DNA of 64,000 nt. It comes from Pseudoflavonifractor sp. MSJ-37 (GTDB taxonomy: Bacteria > Bacillota > Clostridia > Oscillospirales > Oscillospiraceae). The position numbers and the translations under genes were made by a program. The stretch covers positions 310,001 to 374,000 of the forward strand of contig NZ_JAHLPP010000002.1 of the NCBI RefSeq assembly GCF_018917965.1, given 5' to 3'. Under the pieces are notes generated by a model. The model ran no database searches. It was not told where the DNA came from and saw nothing but the letters and a program-made list of their open reading frames with translations. Positions 23,195 through 31,344 of this stretch are shown here, piece after piece (the first letter of the stretch is position 1; each line of letters opens with the position of its first letter).

Positions 23195-24436
23195 TCACGG
23201 ATGGATATCGTTCTCCTCGAAGGCGTCCAGAAGCGCCTCCATGGTGGGCTTCACCAGCATGGGCTCGCCGGCGGCCTTGATGCCGTTGGCGGCGTCCTTC
23301 AGGCCGTTGCCCGTGACCACGCTGACCACAGTGGAGTCCGGGTCCAGCAGGCCCAGCTCCAGAGCCTTCTTCACACCGGCGGTGCCGGTGACGCCGGCCG
23401 GCTCGCCGAACACGCCCTGAGTCCGGCCCAGCAGGCGCATGGCCGCCAGGATCTCGTCATCAGAGACGTTCACCGTGATGCCGTTGGACTCCCGGATGGC
23501 ATTGAGGGCCTTGTCCGCATTGCGGGGCACGCCCACGGCGATGGAGTCGGCCAGCGTGTTCTCCTCCATGGGTTCCCAGGGCGTGTTGGTCTGGATGGCC
23601 CGGTTCAGGGGACAGCAGCCCTCCGCCTGTACCGAGATCAGCCGGGGCAGCTTGTCGATGAACCCGGCGGCATACAGGTCCTTGAGGCCCTTCCACGCAC
23701 CGGCGATGGTACAGCCGTCGCCTACGGACAGGGCGATGAAGTCGGGGACCTGCCAATGGAGCTGTTCCATGATCTCCAGGGTGACGGTCTTTTTGCCCTC
23801 GGACAGATAGGGGTTGATGGCGGCGTTCCGGTCGTACCAGCCCCAGCGCTGGATGGCGGCCTTGGACAGCTCGAAGGTGTCCTCATAGGAGCCGTCCACA
23901 CTGATGACGGTGGCGCCGAAGATCCTCAGCTGAGCCACCTTGCCCTTGGGGGCCCGGGAGGGCACGAAGATATAGGTGGGGATGCCCGCGGCGGCGGCAT
24001 TGCCCGCCAGAGAGGAGGCGGCGTTTCCAGTGGAGGAGCAGGCGATGATGGGGGCCTTGGCCTCCCGGGCCTTGACCACCGCCATGGCGGAGGCCCGGTC
24101 CTTCAGGGAGGCGGTGGGGTTCTGGCCGTCGTCCTTGATGTACAGGGCCTTGAGGCCCAGCACCTTGGCCAGGTTGTCGGCCTTGTACAGGGGGGACCAG
24201 CCCACCCGCAGGGGAGTGGGCGCGGAATCAGGCTCCACCGGCAGGAGGGGACGGTAGCGCCACATGGAGCGGTCAGGGCAGTGCTCCAGATCGTCCTTGG
24301 TGAAGTGGGCCTTGATGTAGTCGTAGTCGTATACGATGTCCAGGATGCCGCCGCACTCACAGGTGGTGGTGGTAGGCGTAGCCTCATATTCTTTGCCGCA
24401 CTTGACGCACTTGGCGCATTTCACGTTCTTCAGCAA
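23195..24436 (-). CDS. thrC: Threonine synthase
   Basis: A 413-residue PLP enzyme of fold type II. An N-terminal zinc-ribbon-like segment (CAKCVKCGKEY ... CECGG) precedes the PLP Lys motif NPTASLKDRAS near residue 105 and the phosphate-binding SSTGNAASS near 133. Threonine synthase makes threonine from O-phosphohomoserine. The protein could also be one of the threonine-synthase-like lyases found in purine-degradation clusters, given its neighbours. An in-frame GTG at 24457 lies upstream, but AAAGGAGGT with correct spacing favours the TTG at 24436. A strong terminator lies just upstream of it, so expression may depend on read-through. Confidence 0.8.
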   Translation of the reverse strand: MLKNVKCAKCVKCGKEYEATPTTTTCECGGILDIVYDYDYIKAHFTKDDLEHCPDRSMWRYRPLLPVEPDSAPTPLRVGWSPLYKADNLAKVLGLKALYIKDDGQNPTASLKDRASAMAVVKAREAKAPIIACSSTGNAASSLAGNAAAAGIPTYIFVPSRAPKGKVAQLRIFGATVISVDGSYEDTFELSKAAIQRWGWYDRNAAINPYLSEGKKTVTLEIMEQLHWQVPDFIALSVGDGCTIAGAWKGLKDLYAAGFIDKLPRLISVQAEGCCPLNRAIQTNTPWEPMEENTLADSIAVGVPRNADKALNAIRESNGITVNVSDDEILAAMRLLGRTQGVFGEPAGVTGTAGVKKALELGLLDPDSTVVSVVTGNGLKDAANGIKAAGEPMLVKPTMEALLDAFEENDIHP

Positions 24437-24472
24437 TGGGATGACCTCCTTTTTCACTTGACAGTAGCACAG

Positions 24473-24507
24473 AAAAACCGGCGGGCGGGCTATGCCCGCC
24501 CGCCGGT
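24473..24507 (-). terminator. Terminator after the 24529 PLP enzyme gene
   Basis: ACCGGCGGGCGGGC, a 3-base loop and the exact complement, then TTTTTCTG on the minus strand; very GC-rich. Confidence 0.85.
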
Positions 24508-24528
24508 CGTAGAGCGTTCAGAAAATGA

Positions 24529-26004
24529 TCACAGGGACTTCAGCACGCCGGTGGCATCGTTGAACTCGTCGATCAGGGCGTCCAGGTCCTTGGCCTGAGC
24601 GTGGACGGCGTCCCAAGTGCCCTCGGTGTCGTACCAAAGGGCGTTCAGGTCCTTCACGTCCTTGCCCTGCTGCTCCACCCAGGTGTAGTACTTCAGGTTG
24701 TGGACGCGCTTGCGGTCCCAGTAGCCCAGCTCGGCCATGTTGTCGGTCTTGAGGCCCAGGATGTGCAGCGCATGGTCCAGGACGGCCTCCTGCTCGCTGT
24801 AAGCGCCGTGGGCCTCGTTCAGCTCCTCGATACGGCTCTGGTACATGACGGCAGAGTCGGTGAGGACGGTGAACACCATGTCGTGCTCGGTCAGCTCATA
24901 GTACTTGGCCATCTTGATGCAGCACAGCACGTTGGCGATGCCGGAGATGCCCATCCAGGTCAGCTTGCCGATCAGCTCGTCATCCAGGCCCAGCTCTTCC
25001 TTCAGGTACTTCTGGCCCTCGGGGGTGTTGAACAGGCGGAGGAGCCGCTGAGAATCCTCATCGTCGATGTCGATGACCATGTCGGTGTTCTTCACATTAT
25101 GGATCCAGGGGATGTGCTTGTCGCCGATGCCCTCGATGCGGTGGCCGCCAAAGCCGTTCTCCAGGATGGTGGGGCACTGGAGGGCCTCGCCCACGCCGAT
25201 CTTCACGTGGGGATACAGGTCCTTCAGCCGGTCGCCGGAGGACATGGTGCCCGCGGAGCCGGAGGTGAAGCAGGCGCCGGCGATCTTGTCGCCGGGACGC
25301 TTGATGGCCTCATACAGGTCGGCCAGGGCGTTGCCGGTCACGTTGTAGTGCCACAGGGGGTTGCCCATCTCCTCGAACTGGTTGAAGATCATCATGGTGG
25401 GATCCTGCTTGAGCTCCCAGGTCTTGTCGAAGATCTCCTTCACGTTGGACTCACAGCCGGGGGTGGCGATGACCTGGCCGGCGATCTTGCTCAGCCAGTC
25501 GAAGCGCTCCTTGCTCATCTCAGCGGGGAGGATAGCCACGCTGTCGCAGGCCAGGAGCTTGGAGTTGAAGGCGCCGCCGCGGCAGTAGTTGCCGGTGGAG
25601 GGCCAGACGGCGTGATGATAGGTGGAGTCGAACTGACCGGTGACCAGACGGGGGGCCAGACAGCCAAAGGAAGCGCCGACCTTATGACAGCCGGTGGGGA
25701 ACCACTTGCCGGCCATGGCCACGATGCGGCAGGGGACGCCGGACAGAGAGGAGGGGATCTCGACGTAGTTGGGCACGGCCTGATAGCCGCCGCCGGACTC
25801 CTTGGCCTCGTTCTTCCAGGTGATGCGGAAGAGGTTCAGAGGATCCACATCCCACAGGCCTACGTTCTTCAGCTTGGCCTGGATCTTCTCGGGGATGGTC
25901 TCAGGATGCTGCATCTGAGCGATGGTGGGGACGATCACGTGGTTCTCCCGGGCCTTCTTGATGTTGTGGTCCAGGCCTTCACGGTTGATAGTCAGATCGA
26001 TCAT
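24529..26004 (-). CDS. Uncharacterised PLP-dependent enzyme, cysteine-synthase-like fold
   Basis: A 491-residue protein with fold type II PLP features: a probable Schiff-base Lys in FPTGCHKVGASFG near residue 110, the PSTGNYCRGGAF substrate/phosphate loop near 135, and a Gly-rich cofactor phosphate site in CFTSGSAGTMSSGDRLKDLYP near 245, followed by HRIEGIGDKHIPWI. The last two resemble cystathionine beta-synthase and cysteine synthase. The overall sequence matches no enzyme I can name; it lacks the features of OrtB and of diaminopropionate ammonia-lyase. AAGGAGGA precedes the ATG. It probably has its own promoter (TTGATT, 16 bases, TATCAT near 26057-26084) and its own terminator. The substrate is unknown, possibly an amino acid or sulfur compound. 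Confidence 0.75.
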   Translation of the reverse strand: MIDLTINREGLDHNIKKARENHVIVPTIAQMQHPETIPEKIQAKLKNVGLWDVDPLNLFRITWKNEAKESGGGYQAVPNYVEIPSSLSGVPCRIVAMAGKWFPTGCHKVGASFGCLAPRLVTGQFDSTYHHAVWPSTGNYCRGGAFNSKLLACDSVAILPAEMSKERFDWLSKIAGQVIATPGCESNVKEIFDKTWELKQDPTMMIFNQFEEMGNPLWHYNVTGNALADLYEAIKRPGDKIAGACFTSGSAGTMSSGDRLKDLYPHVKIGVGEALQCPTILENGFGGHRIEGIGDKHIPWIHNVKNTDMVIDIDDEDSQRLLRLFNTPEGQKYLKEELGLDDELIGKLTWMGISGIANVLCCIKMAKYYELTEHDMVFTVLTDSAVMYQSRIEELNEAHGAYSEQEAVLDHALHILGLKTDNMAELGYWDRKRVHNLKYYTWVEQQGKDVKDLNALWYDTEGTWDAVHAQAKDLDALIDEFNDATGVLKSL

Positions 26005-26192
26005 ATCTATAATTCCTCCTTGACTTCGAAGTACCCTATCGATGGGACGTTATATTTATGATAGCATGATCAGAGCAGAAATCAAGAGAAATGGCAGAAT
26101 AAACTGTGGAGTTTGAACAGAAAGCATAGTTTAAAAATGATAAAATATACACTTTAGACAAAAGCGTTCGCGAGCGGGGCACAGACATCACA

Positions 26193-26517
26193 AAGCGCCG
26201 GACCGCATCTGCGGCCCGGCGCTTCAGAATGTCGAAAAAGGCATTTTTCACGTTGAGCGATGCAAGAGCCTCGCAGAGTTCCGTCACCCGCAGGGGACGG
26301 AATGAGATGTAAGGCGTTTTTTCTGAGGACATGTGCCTCAGAAAAAACTCTTCTCAGGCCGCTAGTGTGCGAGCAAAGCGAGTGCGCGCGGCGGCCTGCA
26401 TCCCCCTCTCAGAAATGCCAGTTCGTTCTTCACAAAGAACGAACTGGCATTTCTGAGAAGCGTGTCGAACTGGTTCGACACGCTGAAGCGCCGGACCGCA
26501 TCTGCGGCCCGGCGCTT
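26193..26517. repeat. Cluster of seven consecutive inverted repeats in a 544-base non-coding gap
   Basis: Stems, in order: 26193-26224 (AAGCGCCGG arms), 26279-26302 (TTCCGTC), 26317-26347 (TTTTTTCTGAGG), 26355-26398 (CAGGCCGC), 26408-26457 (a perfect 23-bp stem with a 4-base loop), 26459-26484 (AGCGTGTCGAAC) and 26486-26517. The first and last are identical 32-base units in the same orientation. No gene was found in 26005-26548 apart from the promoter of the 24529 gene. Some stems may act as terminators for the thiolase gene on the minus strand. Confidence 0.8.
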
Positions 26518-26548
26518 TTGGACGGTCGTCAGGACTCAGGAATAGGGA

Positions 26549-27733
26549 TCAGCACTTCTCCACGATGACCGCGGTGCCCATGCCGCCGCCGATGCACAGA
26601 GTGGCCAGGCCCTTCTTGGCCTCGGGGCGCTTCTGCATCTCATGCAGCAGGGTGACGATGATGCGGGCGCCGGAGCAGCCCACGGGGTGGCCCAGAGAGA
26701 TGGCGCCGCCGTTGACGTTGACCTTGCTCATATCGAACTTCAGCTCGCGGGCCACAGCGATGGACTGAGCGGCAAAGGCCTCGTTGGCCTCGATCAGGTC
26801 CATGTCATCGATGGTCAGGCCGGCCTTCTCCATGGCCTGGCGGGAGGCGGGCACGGGGCCCACGCCCATGATCTTGGGATCCACGCCGCCCTGGCCCCAG
26901 GAGACCAGCTTGGCCATGGGCTTCAGGCCGTACTTCTCCACGGCCTCGCCGGAGGCCAGCACGATGGCGGCGGCGCCGTCGTTGACGCCGGAGGCATTGC
27001 CGGCGGTGACGCGGCCGCCGTCCTTCTTGAAGGCGGGCTTCAGCTTGGCCAGGCCCTCAGCGGTGCTGTTGTGGCGGGGGAACTCGTCCTCCTTGAAGTC
27101 CACGATCTCCTTCTTGACCTTCACGGGGACAGGGACGATCTCGTCGTCGAACTTATGGGCCTCCTGAGCGGCCTTGGTCTTCATCTGAGAGCTGAGCGCG
27201 AACGCGTCCAGCTCCTCGCGGGTGATGCCCCACTGATCGCAGACGTTCTCGGCGGTCATGCCCATGTGGTAGTCGTTGAAGGCATCCCACAGGCCGTCCT
27301 TCACCATGGTGTCCACCATTTTGGTGTCGAACATCCGGGCGCCCCAGCGGGCGGCGGGCATGGCGTAGGGAGCGGCGGACATGTTCTCGGTGCCGCCGGC
27401 CAGGATGATCTCAGCGTCGCCGGCCAGGATGGTGCGGGCACCCTCGATAACGGCCTTCATGCCGGAGCCGCAGACCATGCTGACGGTGTAGGCGGGGATC
27501 TCCTGGGGGATGCCGGCGCCCAGAGAGACCTGACGGGCCACGTTCTGGCCGGCCGCAGCGGTCAGGACCGCGCCGAACATGACCTCATCCACCTGCTCGG
27601 GCTTCACATTGGCGCGCTTGAGCGCCTCGGCGGCCACGATGGAGCCCATCTTGGCGGCGGGGATGTCCTTCAGGGAACCGCCGTAGGAGCCGATGGCGGT
27701 GCGGCAGCAGCTGACGATATAAATGTCCTTCAT
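26549..27733 (-). CDS. thlA: Acetyl-CoA C-acetyltransferase (thiolase)
   Basis: A 394-residue biosynthetic-type thiolase condensing two acetyl-CoA to acetoacetyl-CoA, or the reverse. The nucleophilic Cys lies in [10 protein letters not shown] near residue 88, the His in [17 protein letters not shown] near 350 and the second Cys in [10 protein letters not shown] near 381. It is the first step of the acetyl-CoA route to butyrate, common in these gut Clostridia. GGAGGG precedes the ATG. It has its own strong promoter; the other butyrate genes are not in the window. Confidence 0.95.
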   Translation of the reverse strand: MKDIYIVSCCRTAIGSYGGSLKDIPAAKMGSIVAAEALKRANVKPEQVDEVMFGAVLTAAAGQNVARQVSLGAGIPQEIPAYTVSMVCGSGMKAVIEGARTILAGDAEIILAGGTENMSAAPYAMPAARWGARMFDTKMVDTMVKDGLWDAFNDYHMGMTAENVCDQWGITREELDAFALSSQMKTKAAQEAHKFDDEIVPVPVKVKKEIVDFKEDEFPRHNSTAEGLAKLKPAFKKDGGRVTAGNASGVNDGAAAIVLASGEAVEKYGLKPMAKLVSWGQGGVDPKIMGVGPVPASRQAMEKAGLTIDDMDLIEANEAFAAQSIAVARELKFDMSKVNVNGGAISLGHPVGCSGARIIVTLLHEMQKRPEAKKGLATLCIGGGMGTAVIVEKC

Positions 27734-27813
27734 AGATGATGACCCTCCAAAATTTTATCGATCATGATTTGTAGAGGTGGTCGTTGAAAAGCATCGTTTC
27801 AACCAGCGATCTC

Positions 27814-27842
27814 ATTATAATGGATAGAAAACAAAAATGCAA
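27814..27842 (-). promoter_or_regulatory. Promoter of the thiolase gene
   Basis: On the minus strand TTGCAT, 17 bases, TATAAT, a near-consensus SigA promoter in an AT-rich gap (27734-28003). The leader of about 75 nt shows no known riboswitch. Confidence 0.85.
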
Positions 27843-27889
27843 CTGCTATTTGTGAATCTTTTAACGAACAAAACTACGAAGTTTAAAAC

Positions 27890-27942
27890 GAAAAAAGCGG
27901 CGCTGTCCGGAAAAAACACGCAGAGAACAGCACCGCTTTTGA
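27890..27942 (-). terminator. Terminator of the GntR-ABC operon
   Basis: AAAAGCGGTGCTGT and ACAGCGCCGCTTTT with one G-U pair that works only in the minus-strand RNA, followed by TTTTTTCG. It lies about 60 bases after the permease stop. Confidence 0.8.
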
Positions 27943-28003
27943 AAAGATGGTCAAAAATTTAACGGACAGAGGAAGAGTTTTCGGCAGAACGTAAAAAGAC
28001 TGT

Positions 28004-29905
28004 TCAGTCTATATCGGACCACAGGATCAGGTCCTCTCCAGCCCCCAGCTCTTGCAGGACAGAGAGGGTCCGCTCCGCTCCGGCTTGGACCGTGACGGTG
28101 ATCTCGTAGACATTGCCCGGCGGATCCTCCGTCCGGGGCGCGTCCCTCTGCCCGGAGAGGGAGAAGGTGAAGGTCAGGTCGTTCCAGTAGCAGTTGGCGG
28201 ACCGCTCCGCGCTGTCCATCAGGTAGTGACGGCCCAGTGTGCCGTCCGCCAGGTCGTCCCGGACCGCGGACAGGAGCCGCTGGGCGTCCGATCCGTCGAA
28301 CTCCAGATCGGAGTTCCCGGTCGTAGAGAGGGAGGCGTGGATCAGCTTGTCGCCGGGGGCGTACCGGGAGAAGTACAGCTCCTCACAGAAGCCAGGGGCG
28401 TTGATCAGGTCATCCAGCCGAGCGGCGGGGGACTCCGGGTCGGCCAGAAGGGCCTTTGTCACTGGGATGCGGTAGGTCCGGCTCATCCGGCCGCCGTCGG
28501 TGAAGCGATAGGTGAAGGAGAGCGTGACCCAGGAGAACTCCCAGGAGGGGTCGTCGGCGCGGAGGATCTCCTCCCGGGCGAACACGGAGTCGCCGCCGGT
28601 CTCCACGGCCTCCCGGATCTCCGCCTTGTGGTCCACCACGGACTGGTGGAAGGCGATGAAGTGCCGGATGTCCTCGGCCCGGTCCAGAGAGGTGGGATAG
28701 CAGGCGTCATCGTAGGGCGGGAAGGACTGGCCGTTGGTGAAGGAGATGGAGGCCACCTGCCCGGCATCAGGGACCCGGTCCTCGAAGCCGAAGGGGTCCA
28801 TCCTCAGCATACCGGCCCCCAGGGACAGCAGGACCAGAAAGACCGCACAGCCCTTCCAGCCCGTCCGGAACACCCGGAAGCTCTTCCGCAGGAACATCTC
28901 CGCCACGAAATAGCCTAAGGCCCCGGCCAAGAGCAGGACCGCCAGCAGGACCCACAGGTCGCTCCGCCGCTGGTCCGGGCAGAACAGCGCCCACAGGAAG
29001 GGCCCCAGCGCCATGGCGGTGCAGAAGGCCGCGCCATATTTGAAGATAGGCCGCACCCAAGGCACGGACACGATATCACCGGCGGACTCCACCTGCCGCC
29101 GCTGATAGAGCAGGAGGGACAGCACCGCCAGCACCAGTCCCACGAAGGCATAGAAGAAGATGGCCGTCAGGCCGGTGAAGCGGTACTCGGGCGAGCCGGT
29201 GTCCCCCACCCGGATGCTGTAACAGTAGACGGGAGTGAGCCACTCCACCCAGGCGGGACAGCCCCGGTCATAGGAGAAGCCGAACAGGAGACAGCCCGCC
29301 ACTGTGTTGGACAGCTGCCACAGGCCCAGGACCAGTACGTTGAGGATCCCGTAGAAAGCGGGCAGGGCCAGGAGCTGGCCGGTGAACATCCCGCAGAACA
29401 CGGCGAAGGAGTAGAAAAAGAAGCTCATCATGACCTGACACCAGCCCCACAGGAAGAGGAGACCGGCGTCCACGCCCCGCCCGGCCAGGACCTCCGCCCC
29501 CAGGGCCAGGAGCCCCACCGCCAGGATGGGCAGGACCAGGAAGGACAGGCCCGCCAGATAGCTGGTCAGGAACAGTCCCTCCCGCCGGATCGGCAGAGCG
29601 TGCATCAGCAGGGCGGCCCGGCTGTTGTATAAGTAGGAGAACACCGCCATGGCCGCCAGAAGGCCGAAGATCAGGGACAGGGGGATGCCGATGGGGATCG
29701 TGTCCAGCACCAGTCCGGTGGTCCAGTATCCGGGCGCCATATCGAAGTCCAGCCGCGCCCGGAACAGATGCACGGGCAGGATCAGGGTCCACACCGCCCC
29801 GTACAGAGTCCAGACCGGCCAGAAGCGGCACAGGTCCTTGCGGAACAGAGCGGGGCTCCACCAGGCCCGGAGCCTGGCCTCAAAGGACGATATCGCGGAC
29901 CGCAT
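28004..29905 (-). CDS. ABC transporter permease with large extracellular C-terminal part
   Basis: A 633-residue membrane protein. About 10-12 hydrophobic helices fill residues 30-375, including a Phe-rich LSFLVLPILAVGLLALGAEVL segment near 120 and MSFFFYSFAVFCGMFTGQLLALPAF near 160. A soluble C-terminal region of about 250 residues follows, with no recognised motif. This is the plan of DUF6449-like permeases partnered by YtrB-type ATPases. The ATG at 29905 is preceded by GGAGGTG and lies 26 bases inside the ATPase gene, so the two are translated together. It probably exports a peptide or antibiotic-like compound; the substrate is unknown. Confidence 0.8.
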   Translation of the reverse strand: MRSAISSFEARLRAWWSPALFRKDLCRFWPVWTLYGAVWTLILPVHLFRARLDFDMAPGYWTTGLVLDTIPIGIPLSLIFGLLAAMAVFSYLYNSRAALLMHALPIRREGLFLTSYLAGLSFLVLPILAVGLLALGAEVLAGRGVDAGLLFLWGWCQVMMSFFFYSFAVFCGMFTGQLLALPAFYGILNVLVLGLWQLSNTVAGCLLFGFSYDRGCPAWVEWLTPVYCYSIRVGDTGSPEYRFTGLTAIFFYAFVGLVLAVLSLLLYQRRQVESAGDIVSVPWVRPIFKYGAAFCTAMALGPFLWALFCPDQRRSDLWVLLAVLLLAGALGYFVAEMFLRKSFRVFRTGWKGCAVFLVLLSLGAGMLRMDPFGFEDRVPDAGQVASISFTNGQSFPPYDDACYPTSLDRAEDIRHFIAFHQSVVDHKAEIREAVETGGDSVFAREEILRADDPSWEFSWVTLSFTYRFTDGGRMSRTYRIPVTKALLADPESPAARLDDLINAPGFCEELYFSRYAPGDKLIHASLSTTGNSDLEFDGSDAQRLLSAVRDDLADGTLGRHYLMDSAERSANCYWNDLTFTFSLSGQRDAPRTEDPPGNVYEITVTVQAGAERTLSVLQELGAGEDLILWSDID

Positions 29906-30782
29906 AGTCCTCACCTCCAAGCTCATAGATGAAGATCTCCTCCAGGGTCAGGGGCAGGGCGTCCATGAGGATCGGGGCGTAGACCGCCAGCCGGTTCGTC
30001 ACCTCGTCGGCGGAGCCCCGGACGATCAGGGTGTGGATCCGGCCCACCTGGGACACGTGGAGGACCTTCAGGTCCGGCGGGAGCTCCGGCAGATCCCTCT
30101 GCTGGAACACCACCTGCATCTTCACGATGTCCCCCTGGAGGTCTGCCAGAGACCGCTCCAGCAGGAGCCGGCCCTTGGACAGGATGCCCACATGGTCGCA
30201 CACGTCCTCCAGCTCCCGCAGGTTGTGGGAGGACACCAGCACCGTCATGCCCCGCTCCGCCGCGTCCTGGAGCATGAGGGACCAGACCTGCCGCCGCATG
30301 ACCGGGTCCAGACCGTCCACCGGCTCGTCCAGCACCAACAGGTCGGGGCGGCAGCACAGGGCCAGCCAGAAGGCGGCCTGCTTCTGCATCCCCTTGGACA
30401 GGCGGCGGATGGGGAGCCGCTCGTCGATGGAGGAGAACACGTCTTTCAGGGCCTCATAGCGCTTCTGGTCGAACGTGGGATAGAAGCCCTTGAAAAAGTC
30501 CCGCATATCCCGGGTGGAGGCCGACAGGAAGGTGTACAGCTCGTCGGGGATGGAGGCGATCCGGGCCTTCGCGGCGACGTTCTCATAGACGGGCTCGCCG
30601 CCCACCAGCACCTGGCCGGAGTCCTGCCGGCAGACGCCGGTGACGTGGCGCAGGAGGGTGGACTTCCCCGCTCCGTTGGGGCCCACCAGTCCGTAGACCG
30701 CCCCGTCGGGCACCTCCATGGTCAGGCCGTCCAGGGCGGCGACGCCGTCGAAGCGCTTGACTACGTTTTTCGTTTCGATCAA
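29880..30782 (-). CDS. ABC transporter ATP-binding protein (YtrB-like)
   Basis: A 300-residue ATPase with Walker A GPNGAGKST near residue 38, signature-like RLSKGMQKQ near 133, Walker B LLVLDEPVDGLD near 155 and the switch His in VSSHNLRELEDV near 190. It powers the permease encoded directly downstream. The start is a TTG at 30782, six bases after AGGAGGT; its TTGA overlaps the GntR stop by 4 bases. The C-terminal 90 residues are a short regulatory-type extension. Confidence 0.9.
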   Translation of the reverse strand: MIETKNVVKRFDGVAALDGLTMEVPDGAVYGLVGPNGAGKSTLLRHVTGVCRQDSGQVLVGGEPVYENVAAKARIASIPDELYTFLSASTRDMRDFFKGFYPTFDQKRYEALKDVFSSIDERLPIRRLSKGMQKQAAFWLALCCRPDLLVLDEPVDGLDPVMRRQVWSLMLQDAAERGMTVLVSSHNLRELEDVCDHVGILSKGRLLLERSLADLQGDIVKMQVVFQQRDLPELPPDLKVLHVSQVGRIHTLIVRGSADEVTNRLAVYAPILMDALPLTLEEIFIYELGGEDYAVRDIVL

Positions 30783-31147
30783 GGGATGACCTCCTCTCGA
30801 TGTGGACGGCGCTCCAGCCGGCGGGTCAGGCTCTCCCTGGATTCGCCCAGGGCGAACAGCTCTCCGGCGGTCCGGTCGAAGCGGGCCAGCAGGTCCCGCC
30901 GCCGGAGATCGGCGGCCTCCGGGGCCACAGAGGCCCGCTCCCCCTGGAGCCGGACACAGCCCTCGGACTCCAGAGCCCGATAGGCCCGCCGGACGGGCTC
31001 CGGATTGATGACCAGGGCGGCGGCCACGTCCCCGGCGGCGGGGAGGGCCTCGCCGGGGGAGAAGGCCCCGGAGACGATCAGCCGCCGCAGCCCGTCCCGG
31101 AGCTGCTGGTCGATGGACCGGGGATCCCGATAGTCCAGCCGAAGCAT
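30779..31147 (-). CDS. GntR-family (YtrA-type) transcriptional regulator
   Basis: A 122-residue regulator with a GntR winged helix (PRSIDQQLRDGLRRLIVSGAFSPGEALPA, then the recognition helix region VAAALVINPEPVRRAYRALESEGCV) and a short helical C terminus, the YtrA subfamily plan. Such regulators repress their own ABC operon and are released by cell-wall-active compounds. It is translationally coupled to the ATPase. GTGAGGTG precedes the ATG. The recognition helix has NPEPVRRAYRALE where the family consensus is NPNTVxRAYxxLE. Confidence 0.9.
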   Translation of the reverse strand: MLRLDYRDPRSIDQQLRDGLRRLIVSGAFSPGEALPAAGDVAAALVINPEPVRRAYRALESEGCVRLQGERASVAPEAADLRRRDLLARFDRTAGELFALGESRESLTRRLERRPHREEVIP

Positions 31148-31191
31148 AGCGGCACCTCACTTTCCGTTCGTTCTGTTTCAGCTATAGATCC

Positions 31192-31221
31192 AGTATACCG
31201 GAAGCTGCCGGCGAAAGACAA
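31192..31221 (-). promoter_or_regulatory. Promoter of the GntR-ABC operon
   Basis: On the minus strand TTGTCT, 18 bases, TATACT. It is back to back with the promoter of the 31345 gene; 31148-31344 holds both. Confidence 0.7.
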
Positions 31222-31271
31222 GGGGAGAAGTCTTAACATTTCCTGACGTTTTGCCCCGGACAGGATCCGCC

Positions 31272-31300
31272 TTGTGCCGGCGGGGCCGGAGTGGTATAGT
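31272..31300 (+). promoter_or_regulatory. Promoter of the foldase lipoprotein gene
   Basis: TTGTGC (31272-31277), 17 bases, TATAGT (31295-31300). Confidence 0.7.
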
Positions 31301-31344
31301 ATCAGGGATACCACGCCGCCGCGGGCGGCGGACAGGAGGATATG

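Noticed and set aside
24529-26004. OrtB (2-amino-4-oxopentanoate thiolase) or diaminopropionate ammonia-lyase
   Set aside because: The active-site segments differ from both families and no ortA or ygeW/ygeY-type neighbours are present.
26193-26517. CRISPR array
   Set aside because: Only the outermost hairpin is repeated, and just twice, 260 bp apart; there is no regular repeat-spacer pattern and no cas gene.
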